A stretch of DNA of 64,000 nucleotides from an uncultured Pelagibacteraceae bacterium (GTDB lineage: Bacteria; Pseudomonadota; Alphaproteobacteria; Pelagibacterales; Pelagibacteraceae), in contig CABXKF010000001.1 in NCBI GenBank assembly GCA_902512765.1, positions 17,465 to 81,464 on the forward strand, read 5' to 3'. Positions 18,067 to 28,029 of this stretch are shown here, piece after piece (within the stretch, counting starts at the first letter, position 1; each line of letters starts with the position of its first letter). The translations under genes and the position numbers were made by a program. Below the pieces are notes generated by a model that had not been told where the DNA came from, did not search any database, and was given only the letters and a program-made list of their open reading frames with translations.

Positions 18067-18795
18067 CTAAAATACAAAAGTATTATCAATTTCATTCAAT
18101 TTATCTTTGATAAATTTAATTTTTTTATTAAGAATTTTATCATCTAAATTTTTATAATTACCCATTATTAAGTGTGAATATACTTCTGCCATATCTTCAG
18201 ATGGAATTGTCATTGAGTATTCAGTAAAAAAACCATTAGTATTTTTATAAGTATCAAGTCCTATTTTTTTTGAACAAGTAGAACACTCTGCATATTTAAA
18301 ATTTGGTTCATTAAATTTTTTCCATTCATTCTCATTAAATAAATTTTTAAAACCATCGTTTATAATATGAAACAGCTCATGGTGAATTACTCGTTCAAAA
18401 TATTTTTCATTAAATTTTAGATCTATAATTAATGTTTTCATTACATGATCTGGAATTCCAGCTGTATTTATTCCTGAAATAGATAGGTTTTCACACATTA
18501 CAATATATTTAAGATTAATTTTTTTTAGAAATTCTTTTGAATATCTGCTCAAATTTTTAGATATAGTTTGATATTTTTTATCGTAAGTTTTTTTGTCAGA
18601 ATTAATGCAAGAAATGTTTTTCTGAACTCCAAGCCTAAAGGGTTTGGTTGCATAAAAATATTTCAGTTTATTGGCAGTTTTTAATTCATAGATTTCTAAA
18701 TTTGGGATTTTGATTAGATTATAAATTGAATTAGAATTTGCAGATGTTATTAAAAAAAATGATATTAAAAGTAGCTTAAAAATCCTCATATGCAT
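18067..18795 (-). CDS. Secreted putative zinc metallopeptidase (HExxH)
   Basis: 242 aa, not assigned to a named family with confidence. A signal peptide covers about residues 3-22 (RIFKLLLISFFLITSANS). The key feature is RVIHHELFHIINDG, an HExxH zincin motif, followed by a CSTCSKK cysteine pair and, about 60 residues on, SEDMAEVYSHLI whose Glu could be the third zinc ligand. Expected to be a periplasmic or cell-surface metallopeptidase. ATG at 18789 is an alternative start. It pairs with a membrane cyclophilin, suggesting a role in envelope protein processing or folding. Confidence 0.6.
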   Translation of the reverse strand: MHMRIFKLLLISFFLITSANSNSIYNLIKIPNLEIYELKTANKLKYFYATKPFRLGVQKNISCINSDKKTYDKKYQTISKNLSRYSKEFLKKINLKYIVMCENLSISGINTAGIPDHVMKTLIIDLKFNEKYFERVIHHELFHIINDGFKNLFNENEWKKFNEPNFKYAECSTCSKKIGLDTYKNTNGFFTEYSMTIPSEDMAEVYSHLIMGNYKNLDDKILNKKIKFIKDKLNEIDNTFVF

Positions 18796-18845
18796 AATTT
18801 AGATGATATTCGATTTAAAAAGAATGTGGTACATTTTGTTTATAA

Positions 18846-19805
18846 ATGAAAAAAGAACGTAATAAAAATCCAGTTCAGCCTGTTAGTGGAACAAAGGTCC
18901 CAAGATTTGCTGGCCCATCAACTTTTGCAAGATTGCCAGAATTAAGAGATGTTGAAAGTTGTGATGTTGCAATTGTAGGAGTACCATTTGATGCTGGCAC
19001 GAGTTATAGACCAGGCGCAAGATTTGGCCCACAAAGTATTCGACAAGCCTCGAGACATTTAAGAACTAACTATCATCCCAGTTATGATGTGGAACCCTTT
19101 AAAGTTCAGCAAGTAGCAGATGCAGGTGACATTACTTGCAACCCTTTTAGTATCGATGAAGCCATAAAACAAATTGAAGTGGGTGCCACAGATTTATTAA
19201 ATAAAGTAGGTGGTATAATTAGTTTAGGCGGTGATCACACAATAGCAGTACCACTTCTTAGAGCGATTAATAAAAAATGTAATGGACCAGTTGCATTAGT
19301 ACATTTTGATGCTCATCTAGATACTTGGGACACTTATTTTGGAGCGCCTTACACTCATGGAACTCCTTTTAGAAGAGCGAGAGAAGAAGGTTTATTTTTA
19401 GATGATGCATCGATGCATGTGGGTATTAGAGGCCCTTTATATAGTAGAGATGATATTAAAAATGATGAAAGTTTTGGATTTAAGATAATTCATTGTGATG
19501 AATTTCAAACTGAGGGAACAGATAAAATTGCAGAGCGAATTAAAAAGAGAGTAGGTGATAATCCTTTATATTTATCAATAGATATTGATGTACTTGATCC
19601 AGCTTTTGCACCAGGCACAGGAACACCAGAGATTGCTGGAATGACCACAAGAGAGATGGTTAATGTTTTAAGAGGCCTTTCAGGATTAAACTTAGTTTCT
19701 GCTGATGTGGTAGAAGTCTCACCAGCATACGATCATGCTGAAGTTACATCATTGGCGGCTGCAACAATTGTTTACGAATTAACAAATCTATTTGCAAAAT
19801 CATAA
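18846..19805 (+). CDS. speB: Agmatinase / ureohydrolase
   Basis: 319-aa arginase-superfamily enzyme that removes urea from a guanidino compound using two Mn ions. Metal-binding motifs are intact: GGDHTIAVPLL, VHFDAHLDTWD, and SIDIDVLDPAFAPGTGTPE. The length and N-terminus (PRFAGPSTFARLPE) fit bacterial agmatinase, but guanidinobutyrase or guanidinopropionase cannot be excluded. It is followed 20 bases later by an aldehyde dehydrogenase and lies near a PotABCD-type importer, which supports polyamine or guanidino-compound catabolism. Confidence 0.85.
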   Translation: MKKERNKNPVQPVSGTKVPRFAGPSTFARLPELRDVESCDVAIVGVPFDAGTSYRPGARFGPQSIRQASRHLRTNYHPSYDVEPFKVQQVADAGDITCNPFSIDEAIKQIEVGATDLLNKVGGIISLGGDHTIAVPLLRAINKKCNGPVALVHFDAHLDTWDTYFGAPYTHGTPFRRAREEGLFLDDASMHVGIRGPLYSRDDIKNDESFGFKIIHCDEFQTEGTDKIAERIKKRVGDNPLYLSIDIDVLDPAFAPGTGTPEIAGMTTREMVNVLRGLSGLNLVSADVVEVSPAYDHAEVTSLAAATIVYELTNLFAKS

Positions 19806-19825
19806 AGAAAGGATAGTTTCTCAAA

Positions 19826-21262
19826 ATGCTAGATAAGAAAAAATTTTATATAAATGGTGAATGGGTTTCTCCAAAAAAACCTAACGAGATAAAAGTAATA
19901 GATCCTTCAACAGAAGAAGAATGTGCAATAATATCTTTAGGTGGAGTTGAGGATGTTAATGATGCGGTAAGTGCAGCAAAAAAAGCGTTTGAGACTTGGG
20001 CGTTTTCCTCAAAAGAAGAAAGATTAAAATATCTAGAAGCTTTGTACGATGTGTATAAAAAGAGATGGGCAGATATGGCTCAAGCAATTTCTCTTGAAAT
20101 GGGAGCACCAATAGATTTTTCAACTCAGCTTCAAGCCGGTACAGGGGCAAGTCATATCAAAACATTTATTAAGGTATTAAAAGAATATAATTTTGAAGAA
20201 AATCTTGGAGAACATGCACCTAACTGTAAGATTTTACATGAACCAAAAGGTGTTTGTGCGCTAATTACTCCATGGAATTGGCCAATGAACCAAACATGTT
20301 TAAAAGTAATTCCTGCAATAGCGAGCGGATGTACTATGGTTCTTAAACCATCTGAAATTTCACCTCTATCTTCTATAATATTAGCTGAAATGATAGATGA
20401 AATTAAATTACCAAAAGGTGTGTTTAATTTAGTAAATGGGGATGGAGCAGTTACAGGTAATACTTTAACAAGTCATCCAGATGTAGATATGATTTCTTTT
20501 ACTGGATCTACTAGAGCTGGAGCTTTAATTTCTGAAAACGCATCAAAAGATTTTAAGAGAGTAAGTCTAGAGCTTGGAGGAAAAGGGGCAAATATTATTT
20601 TTAAAGACGCAGATGCTGAAGCAGTAGAGAGAGGAGCTTTAAGATGCTTTAGAAATACAGGTCAATCTTGTAATGCACCAACAAGAATGCTAGTTGAAAA
20701 ATCAATGTATGATGAGGCAGTTGAGAGAGTTAAAAATTTTGCTAATTCAATGAAAGTTGATGTTGCAACAAAAGAAGGAGATCACATTGGACCTGTGGTT
20801 TCTAAAACTCAGTTTGATAAAATTCAATCATTAATCCAAGTTGGAATTGATGAAGGGGCAAAACTAGTTGCGGGTGGAACAGGTAAGCCAGATGGTTTAG
20901 ATAAAGGATACTTTGTTAAACCTACAGCTTTTGCGGATGTTAATAATCAAATGCAAATTGCAAGAACTGAAATTTTTGGACCAGTGCTATCTATTATTCC
21001 TTTTGAAACAGAGGAAGAAGCAATAACAATAGCAAATGACACTCCGTACGGACTTTTAAATTTTATACAAACTCAAGATAAAGAAAAAGCTAATCGTGTG
21101 GCTAAAAAATTAAGATCAGGAATGGTTGATATTAATGGTGCAGGTCCTGCACCTGACGCACCTTTTGGTGGTTATAAACATTCTGGGATCGGTCGAGAAG
21201 CTGGAAAATATGGTCTTGAAGAATTTCTTGAAGTTAAATCAGTTAGTGGTTGGAGCGATTAA
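19826..21262 (+). CDS. Aldehyde dehydrogenase
   Basis: 478-aa NAD(P)-dependent aldehyde dehydrogenase. Motifs: TPWNWPMNQTCLKVIPA, LKPSEISPLS, SFTGSTRAGALI, LELGGKGANIIF (general-base Glu) and RNTGQSCNAPTRM (catalytic Cys). A ribosome-binding site AAAGGA precedes the ATG by about 13 bases. The gene is downstream of agmatinase, so an aminoaldehyde or semialdehyde of polyamine breakdown is a reasonable substrate. It differs clearly from the other aldehyde dehydrogenase at 3997-5478. The stop overlaps the end of the convergent deacetylase gene by 4 bases. Confidence 0.92.
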   Translation: MLDKKKFYINGEWVSPKKPNEIKVIDPSTEEECAIISLGGVEDVNDAVSAAKKAFETWAFSSKEERLKYLEALYDVYKKRWADMAQAISLEMGAPIDFSTQLQAGTGASHIKTFIKVLKEYNFEENLGEHAPNCKILHEPKGVCALITPWNWPMNQTCLKVIPAIASGCTMVLKPSEISPLSSIILAEMIDEIKLPKGVFNLVNGDGAVTGNTLTSHPDVDMISFTGSTRAGALISENASKDFKRVSLELGGKGANIIFKDADAEAVERGALRCFRNTGQSCNAPTRMLVEKSMYDEAVERVKNFANSMKVDVATKEGDHIGPVVSKTQFDKIQSLIQVGIDEGAKLVAGGTGKPDGLDKGYFVKPTAFADVNNQMQIARTEIFGPVLSIIPFETEEEAITIANDTPYGLLNFIQTQDKEKANRVAKKLRSGMVDINGAGPAPDAPFGGYKHSGIGREAGKYGLEEFLEVKSVSGWSD

Positions 21263-22449
21263 TTAGGAATAGAATTTTTTTTTATCCCATCCAATAAATC
21301 TAAACACTTTTTAAGCTCATCTAGAACGATAAACTCATCAATTTTATGAGCTTGTTCTATTGATCCAGGACCACAGACCACCGTACTAATTCCAATTTCT
21401 TGAAATAAACCTGCCTCAGTTCCAAATGATACAACTTGTCTAGAATTATCACCAGTCAGACTTGAGATTAATTCACAGGCATCTGATTTATCCTCTCTAT
21501 CAAATCCAACTATTTCACCAATAATATTTTTTTCAATTGAAGCATTAGTAAAAATTTTTTTCATATCTGGGAGCAAGACTTCATTTGCATATTTGTCTAT
21601 TTCTTGATTTAAAAATACACCGTCTTCTTTTACAACAGGTCTTGTTTCCCAATTAACATGACACTTATCAGCTATTACATTATGAGCTATCCCACCAAAG
21701 ATGCCACCGATAGAAAGAGTAGAATGGGGTGGATCAAAAATAGAGTCTTTTGGTGCTCTTTCTCTAAGTTTTTCTCTTAATTCAATTAATTTATTTACAT
21801 ATCTTGAAGCATACTCAACAGCGCTTACCCCTTTGTGGGGAGCTGAACTATGACCTGCTAAACCTTTAAAGTAAGTTGTGTATTCATAACAACCTTTATG
21901 AGCATCAATGATTTTCATATTGGTTGGTTCACCAATAATACAAATGCCATCTTTAATATTTCTTTTTTTTAATTCTTCAATTAATATTGGGGCTCCCTGA
22001 CACGCGGTCTCCTCATCAAAGGTAAAAGAAAAATGGATGTCTCGGTTTAAATTTGATTTAGAAAAAATAGGAGCATAAGCTAAAGCGCAAGCAATAAATC
22101 CTTTCATATCACATGAGCCTCTTCCATATAATTTGTCTCCCTTAACTGTAGCTGTAAAAGGATCAGAGCTCCAACCTTTCGAAACAGGTACAACATCTGT
22201 ATGGCCTGATAAAATTATTGATTTTTTTGTGTTAGAATTCTTAGATTTAAGTGTCGCAAATAGATTTACTCTTTTTTTTTCATCATCATATGTTCTAAAA
22301 GAAGTTGCACCAAGTTTTTTTAAAATATTATCACAGTAGTCAATTAAAGAACTATTATCTTCTCCTGAAATAGTTTTAAAACCTATTAAGTCTGTTAAAA
22401 TTTTAACTGAATTATCAAATAATAGCTTTGAATTATTTTCTGTACTCAT
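21259..22449 (-). CDS. argE: M20 deacetylase, acetylornithine deacetylase (ArgE)-like
   Basis: 396-aa M20 metallopeptidase-family deacetylase. Zinc-site blocks: ILSGHTDVVPVSKGW, LYGRGSCDMKGFIACALAY, FTFDEETACQGAP (catalytic Glu pair) and GEPTNMKIIDAHKG, with a C-terminal GPGSIEQAHKIDEFI His. ArgE releases ornithine from N-acetylornithine. Because agmatinase and an ectoine-hydrolase-like gene are nearby, it could alternatively deacetylate N-acetyl-diaminobutyrate or an acetylated polyamine; this is inference only. Confidence 0.85.
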   Translation of the reverse strand: MSTENNSKLLFDNSVKILTDLIGFKTISGEDNSSLIDYCDNILKKLGATSFRTYDDEKKRVNLFATLKSKNSNTKKSIILSGHTDVVPVSKGWSSDPFTATVKGDKLYGRGSCDMKGFIACALAYAPIFSKSNLNRDIHFSFTFDEETACQGAPILIEELKKRNIKDGICIIGEPTNMKIIDAHKGCYEYTTYFKGLAGHSSAPHKGVSAVEYASRYVNKLIELREKLRERAPKDSIFDPPHSTLSIGGIFGGIAHNVIADKCHVNWETRPVVKEDGVFLNQEIDKYANEVLLPDMKKIFTNASIEKNIIGEIVGFDREDKSDACELISSLTGDNSRQVVSFGTEAGLFQEIGISTVVCGPGSIEQAHKIDEFIVLDELKKCLDLLDGIKKNSIPN

Positions 22450-22476
22450 ATTTAGGTTCTATTATATATTAAATAT

Positions 22477-22818
22477 ATGAAAGAACAAATTACCTTTGAT
22501 GACTTTGACAAAATAGACATTCGTGTAGGAACTGTCATTTCAGTTAAAAAAAATGAAAAAGCTAGAAAACCATCTTTAGTAGTTGAGGTTGATTTTGGAC
22601 ACGAAATAGGAATTAAGCAATCTTCAGCTCAAATTACCCATTATTACAATGAAGAAAATCTAAAAGGCAAACAAGTAATTGGTGTTTGTAATTTTGCTGA
22701 AAAAAATATTGCAGGCGTGGTATCTCAAGTGCTTATTTTAGGATCAATAGACAAAGAAGGAAAAGTAATTTTAGTTCATCCGTCTCAAAAATCTGAGAAC
22801 GGTCTACCTATAGCATAA
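22477..22818 (+). CDS. csaA: CsaA-type tRNA-binding protein
   Basis: 113-aa single OB-fold protein, the usual CsaA length. FDKIDIRVGTVISVKKNEKAR at the N-terminus, KQSSAQITHYYNEENLKGKQV in the middle and the C-terminal NGLPIA are typical of this tRNA-binding domain (also found in MetRS C-termini). CsaA has reported chaperone-like activity. It is divergent from the deacetylase gene and 2 bases upstream of a LysE exporter. Confidence 0.9.
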   Translation: MKEQITFDDFDKIDIRVGTVISVKKNEKARKPSLVVEVDFGHEIGIKQSSAQITHYYNEENLKGKQVIGVCNFAEKNIAGVVSQVLILGSIDKEGKVILVHPSQKSENGLPIA

Positions 22819-22820
22819 GA

Positions 22821-23411
22821 ATGCATCCAGAAATTCTATCACTTTCTTTGTTTATGTTTGTAACTAGTTGTTCGCCTGGTCCCAATAATGTTGTTGCATC
22901 TCATTCTGGATTTAATCACGGAATAAAAAAATCAGTTCCATTAATGCTGGGCGTTATATTTGGGTTTACAACGATGTTGGCAATAGTTAATTTTGGATTA
23001 ATTAATATTTTCAATATATATCCAATTATACAAAAAATTTTAATTGGAACGGGAACAATTTTTTTAATTTATCTTGCATATAAAATTTCATTTTCAAAAT
23101 CATCTGACAAAAAAAATAATCTTGAACCTGTTAGTTTTGTTGAAACTTTTTTTTATCAATTTTTAAATCCAAAAGGTGTGATTGTTGCTGTAATAGCAGC
23201 ATCAACCTATACAGAATCAGGAATTAATTTTATTAAATATTCATTATGGATGTTAGGAGTTGCTTTTTTATTTGCAATCATAAGCATTATTTTTTGGACT
23301 GTTTTAGGTAAATTTATGAGGAAATTCGCGACAAATGAGAAATTTATTAAATGGTTTAATTATGTTATGTCAACGCTCCTAATAAGTTGTATAGCAACTT
23401 TTTATTACTAA
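22821..23411 (+). CDS. LysE/RhtB-family amino acid exporter
   Basis: 196-aa membrane protein with about six helices. SCSPGPNNVVASHSGFNHGIKKS near the N-terminus is the LysE family signature (the PGP-N motif), followed by LIYLAYKISFS and FLNPKGVI. It likely exports an amino acid or derivative. It begins 2 bases after csaA. Confidence 0.88.
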   Translation: MHPEILSLSLFMFVTSCSPGPNNVVASHSGFNHGIKKSVPLMLGVIFGFTTMLAIVNFGLINIFNIYPIIQKILIGTGTIFLIYLAYKISFSKSSDKKNNLEPVSFVETFFYQFLNPKGVIVAVIAASTYTESGINFIKYSLWMLGVAFLFAIISIIFWTVLGKFMRKFATNEKFIKWFNYVMSTLLISCIATFYY

Positions 23412-23418
23412 AGAAATT

Positions 23419-26089
23419 ATGAAACCAGGAACAAAAAAATTCTTACAAATCTCTTGCTGATATATCAATCAGTGACAAAAACTATAAATATTATTCACTT
23501 AAAAAAGCTGAAGAAAATGGTCTTGAAGGTATTTCGAAATTACCAAAATCTTTAAAGGTTCTTTTAGAAAATTTATTAAGATATGAGGATGATTTATCTG
23601 TAAATAAAAATCAAATTAATTCAATTAAAGAGTGGTTAAAATCAAAAAAATCAAATACTGAAATTGCATACCGACCAGCTAGAGTTTTACTTCAAGATTA
23701 TACAGGTATTCCTGCTGTTGCTGATTTAGCTGCTATGAGAGAAGCAGTAAAAGATAAAAATAAAGATCCAAATACTATTAATCCATTATCTGCGGTAGAC
23801 CTTGTAATTGATCACTCTGTTCAAGTAGATCAGTCTGCTAAATCAGATTCTTTTGAAAATAATGTTGATATAGAATTTGAAAGAAATGGAGAAAGATATT
23901 CTTTTTTAAAATGGGGCCAACAAGCATTTAATAACTTTAGAATAGTTCCACCAGGAACTGGTATTTGTCATCAGGTAAATTTAGAATATTTATCTAAAGT
24001 AGTTTGGTCTGAAGAGTTCCAAGGAGATAAGTATTTATTTCCAGATACTTTAGTTGGCACTGATAGTCATACTACCATGGTCAATGGATTGTCTGTACTG
24101 GGTTGGGGCGTCGGAGGGATTGAGGCTGAAGCAGGAATGTTAGGTCAGCCAATTTCTATGTTAATTCCTGAGGTAATAGGCTTCGAAGTTAAAAACAAAA
24201 TGCCCGAAGGAACAACAGCAACTGATTTAGTTTTAACAGTAGTTAAAATGTTAAGAGACAAAGGTGTAGTTGGAAAATTTGTAGAATTTTATGGAGAGGG
24301 TTTAAAAAATTTAACTCTTGCTGATAGAGCAACGATTGCGAACATGGCTCCAGAGTATGGTGCAACATGTGGCTTTTTTCCAATCGATGATGAAACATTA
24401 AAATATTTAAAATTTTCTGGACGAGATCAGCACACAGTCGATGTAGTTGAGCAATATGCAAAAGAACAAGGTTTATGGGCAAGTGATGAAATAGAATTTA
24501 CAGATACAATCTCATTAGACATGTCTACAGTAGTTCCAACAATTTCTGGACCTAAAAGACCCCAAGATAAAGTGTTGTTAACTGATGCACCCAATTCATT
24601 TAAAAAAGTTCTAGAAGATGCAACAAATAAAAAAGATCATTCTATTTCTAAAGTTTCTAATACTGATTATGAAATTAAAGATGGTTCAATTTTAATTGCA
24701 GCAATAACTTCATGTACCAATACTTCAAACCCAAATGTTTTAATTGGTGCTGGATTACTTGCCAAGAAGGCTGTTGAATTAGGACTTGAAGTAAAACCCT
24801 GGGTTAAAACTTCTTTAGCACCGGGTTCTCAAGTAGTAACTGATTACTTAGCAAAAGCTGGATTGAACACTTATTTAGACAAGCTAGGCTTTAATCTCGT
24901 AGGCTATGGCTGCACAACTTGTATTGGTAACTCAGGTCCATTACCTGAAAATATAGTGGATGCGATCCAAAAGGAAAATATTTACTCAGTTTCTGTTTTA
25001 TCTGGAAATAGAAATTTTGAAGGAAGAATTTCTCCTCACATCAAGGCTAATTATTTAGCATCTCCTCCATTGGTTGTTGCTTACGCAATTGCTGGTCATA
25101 TGGAAGTTGATTTATATAAGGATGCACTTGGTAAAGATAAAGAAGGTAATGATGTTTACTTAAAAGATATCTGGCCATCAAATAAAGAAATTGAAGATAC
25201 TTTAAAACACTCGTTAAACGCAGAAATGTTTATTCAAAGATATTCAAATGTTTCAGAAGGACCTAGTCAATGGCAAAAAATTAAAACAGAAGAAAGTAGT
25301 ATTTACAGCTGGGATGAGGGATCAACTTATGTAAAAAAACCTCCTTTCTTTGACAATTTACCAGACGAGCCTGAAGGATTTAAAGAAATCAAAGACGCAA
25401 GACCATTATTGATTTTAGGAGATATGGTTACAACGGATCATATTTCACCTGCAGGAAACATCCAAAAAGAAAGTCCAACTGGAGAATATTTTATGGAACA
25501 CCAAATTCTTCCAAAAGATTATAACTCTTATGGATCAAGAAGAGGAAATCATGAAGTAATGATGAGAGGCACTTTCGCAAATATTAGAATTAGAAATGAA
25601 ATGGCACCGGGAACCGAAGGTGGTTTTACAAAAATTTATCCAGAAGAAAAAGTATTACCTGTTTATGATGCGGTTGTTGAGTATAAAAAAAGAGGCACAG
25701 ATTTAGTTGTAATAGGTGGTAAAGAGTATGGAACTGGTTCTTCAAGAGACTGGGCTGCAAAAGGAACAAAATTATTAGGTGTTAAGGCAGTTATTGCTGA
25801 AAGCTTTGAGCGTATTCATAGATCAAATTTAATAGGCATGGGAATTTTACCCCTACAATTTACGAATGATATAAATAGAAAAAATTTAGATCTAACTGGA
25901 TCAGAATTAATAAGCGTTCTTGATGTTGAAAAAGGTATCAATCCATCTGATGAAGTGACAGTTGAGATAAAATATGCTTCAGGAGATATCAAAAAAGTTA
26001 AAACATTATGCAGAATTGATACTAAAAATGAATTAGAATATTATAAAAATGGAGGCATACTCCAATATGTTTTAAGGAACATGATTTAA
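23419..26089 (+). CDS. acnA: Aconitate hydratase A, with a +1 frame break near the 5' end
   Basis: TCA-cycle aconitase (citrate to isocitrate) with a [4Fe-4S] cluster. The ATG at 23419 reads MKPGTK, then a run of seven A (23433-23439) shifts the frame and a TGA follows at 23458-23460. Dropping one A restores a continuous 889-codon frame (NSYKSLADIS...), the normal AcnA size. Downstream, ARVLLQDYTGIPAVADLAAM and IDHSVQVD carry N-terminal active-site residues; SCTNTSNPN and YGCTTCIGNSGP supply the three cluster cysteines; the swivel domain has GSRRGNHEVMMRGTFAN and GTGSSRDWAAKG. The first downstream ATG in the intact frame is 23735, which would remove 105 conserved residues including the LLQDYTG glutamine. 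Confidence 0.9.
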
Positions 26090-26091
26090 TT

Positions 26092-26736
26092 ATGGAAGAA
26101 GATATTTCAATTATAAATAGTAGTACTAGAAATGAAAAAGTTAGAAACTTTTTTATTAATAATAAAAATAAAATTATCTCAACAGTGGTAATTCTGATTT
26201 TTATTCTAATAGGAGCTTACAGTTTTGACAAATATAAAACTAATAAAAAAAGAGAAATATCTAATAAATTTAATTCAACTACATTAGCCTACTCAGAAAA
26301 TACTAAAAATAAAACAGTTCAAAATTTAATTGAAATTATTAATGAACAAGACCCAACCTATTCTCCTTTATCTTTGTATTTTATTATCGATAATGAATTA
26401 GTTTCTAATCAAAATGATATAAATAGCTATTTTGATATTCTGATTGAAAACACATCTTTAGAAAATGAAATAAAGAATTTAATTATTTATAAAAAAGCTT
26501 TATTTAACGCTGATCAAGCTCAAGAAAGCGATCTATTAAATATTTTGAACCCATTGATTAATTCTAAAAGTGTATGGAAATCACATGCTTTGTACTTAAT
26601 GGCTGAGTATTTTTATTCAAAAGATCAAAAACAAAAATCAAAAGAATTTTTCAATCAAATTGCTATTTTAGAAAATCCCAATCCAGACATTAAGCTTCAG
26701 GCACAAAAAAGATTGAACAGAGATTTAAGTGATTAA
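26092..26736 (+). CDS. YfgM-like membrane protein with TPR-type periplasmic domain
   Basis: 214 aa. A single transmembrane helix at about residues 29-46 (TVVILIFILIGAYS) follows a short cytoplasmic N-terminus, and the remainder is a helical periplasmic domain like YfgM/DUF2659. ALYLMAEYFYSKDQKQKSKEF looks like a tetratricopeptide-type helix pair. YfgM genes typically precede bamB, and here a BamB-like gene overlaps its end by 8 bases. The likely role is as an ancillary factor of periplasmic chaperone networks near the Sec translocon. Confidence 0.75.
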   Translation: MEEDISIINSSTRNEKVRNFFINNKNKIISTVVILIFILIGAYSFDKYKTNKKREISNKFNSTTLAYSENTKNKTVQNLIEIINEQDPTYSPLSLYFIIDNELVSNQNDINSYFDILIENTSLENEIKNLIIYKKALFNADQAQESDLLNILNPLINSKSVWKSHALYLMAEYFYSKDQKQKSKEFFNQIAILENPNPDIKLQAQKRLNRDLSD

Positions 26737-28027
26737 ATTAATTTTCTTAATTTTTACATTATTTTTTTTATCCAATTGCTCTATTAGTGAAACCACCCGT
26801 ATTTGGGATAATAAAGATGAAAATATAGATAATAAAAAAAATATAAAAAAACTATTTACTAAAGAAAAAAAAATAATCACTGAGTTTAATCCTGAGTTAA
26901 AGATAGATTTATCTAAGATTGAGATTAACTCTTACACTATAGATAATCAAAATAATTATGGTTCACAAAATTATAGTGGTTTCAATGATAAAATTAGATC
27001 TTATAAATTTTCAAAAATAGAAGATGCTAACCAATTAAATTATAAACCAATATTTTTAAATGATGGGCTTATATTTTTTGACAAAAAGGGAACCATCACT
27101 AGATACGATAAAAATAGTAAAGTTATTTGGAAAAAAAATCATTACTCAAAGTCAGAAAAAAAACTAAGTCCTAAATTATATTTTGCCTTAGATGATCAAA
27201 ATTTATTTGTTACAGACAGTATTGCAAAATATTATTCTATTAACATTAAATCCGGTGAACTAAATTGGTCAAATAATGGAAATTACCCCTTTAATTCAGA
27301 TGTAAAAAAAAGAGGAAATAAATTTTTTGTAATTGATTATAAAAATACTTTAAGATCATTTAGTGGATATGATGGTTCTGAATTATGGAATTTTCAAACC
27401 CAAGATTCTTTTGCAAGATCTGATTCAAGAAATTCTCTTATTATTGTTGGTGATTTAGTTATTTTTAATAATTCTCTTGGAGACATTACTGCAGTCGATA
27501 TAGAAACGGGCCTGATCACTTGGCAACTACCAACTCAAAGTAGCAATATAATTAATGAGTCTTATAATTTTAAAACTTCTAAATTAGTTTCTGATGGAAA
27601 ATCTATTTATTTTTCTAATAATAAAGACGAATTTTATTCAGTAGATATTAAAACTGGAGTTACAAATTGGATTAATGAGATTAATTCTAGCATATTGCCG
27701 GCCATTATAGGGAATCTGATTTTTACTGTATCTGATAATGGTTACTTATTTGTATTAGAAAAAAATAATGGAAATATTATTCGCGTAACAAATCTTTATA
27801 ATATTTATAAAGAAAAAAAGCGACCATATATAAAACCAATTGGTTTTGTCATAGGTAAAACAAACTTATATTTAACAAATAGCGATGGTAAAATGATTAT
27901 GGCAGATTTAATAACTGGAAACACGGTAAATATTGTTAAAGTTTCTAGTAACCTGATGTCTGAACCCTATATTTTTAATAAAAACTTATTTGTAATTAAA
28001 AATGGCTCTGTTGTTCAGTATAATTAA
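26729..28027 (+). CDS. bamB: Outer membrane assembly lipoprotein BamB-like (PQQ-type beta-propeller)
   Basis: 432-aa lipoprotein with a GTG start. Residues 1-18 form a lipoprotein signal with lipobox LSNC. The remainder shows repeated beta-propeller blades with W-motifs: YSINIKSGELNWSNNG, FSGYDGSELWNFQTQ, VDIETGLITWQLPTQ, VDIKTGVTNWINE. BamB scaffolds the BAM complex that inserts outer-membrane proteins. The overlap with the YfgM-like gene supports the assignment. The gene der, which often follows bamB, is not present; a cupin-like gene is. Confidence 0.82.
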   Translation: MIKLIFLIFTLFFLSNCSISETTRIWDNKDENIDNKKNIKKLFTKEKKIITEFNPELKIDLSKIEINSYTIDNQNNYGSQNYSGFNDKIRSYKFSKIEDANQLNYKPIFLNDGLIFFDKKGTITRYDKNSKVIWKKNHYSKSEKKLSPKLYFALDDQNLFVTDSIAKYYSINIKSGELNWSNNGNYPFNSDVKKRGNKFFVIDYKNTLRSFSGYDGSELWNFQTQDSFARSDSRNSLIIVGDLVIFNNSLGDITAVDIETGLITWQLPTQSSNIINESYNFKTSKLVSDGKSIYFSNNKDEFYSVDIKTGVTNWINEINSSILPAIIGNLIFTVSDNGYLFVLEKNNGNIIRVTNLYNIYKEKKRPYIKPIGFVIGKTNLYLTNSDGKMIMADLITGNTVNIVKVSSNLMSEPYIFNKNLFVIKNGSVVQYN

Positions 28028-28029
28028 GA

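Noticed and set aside
23421-23460. Short 13-codon peptide from the acnA ATG as a leader peptide
   Set aside because: The peptide is the first residues of aconitase followed by frame loss; no attenuator hairpin follows, so a frameshift is the simpler explanation.
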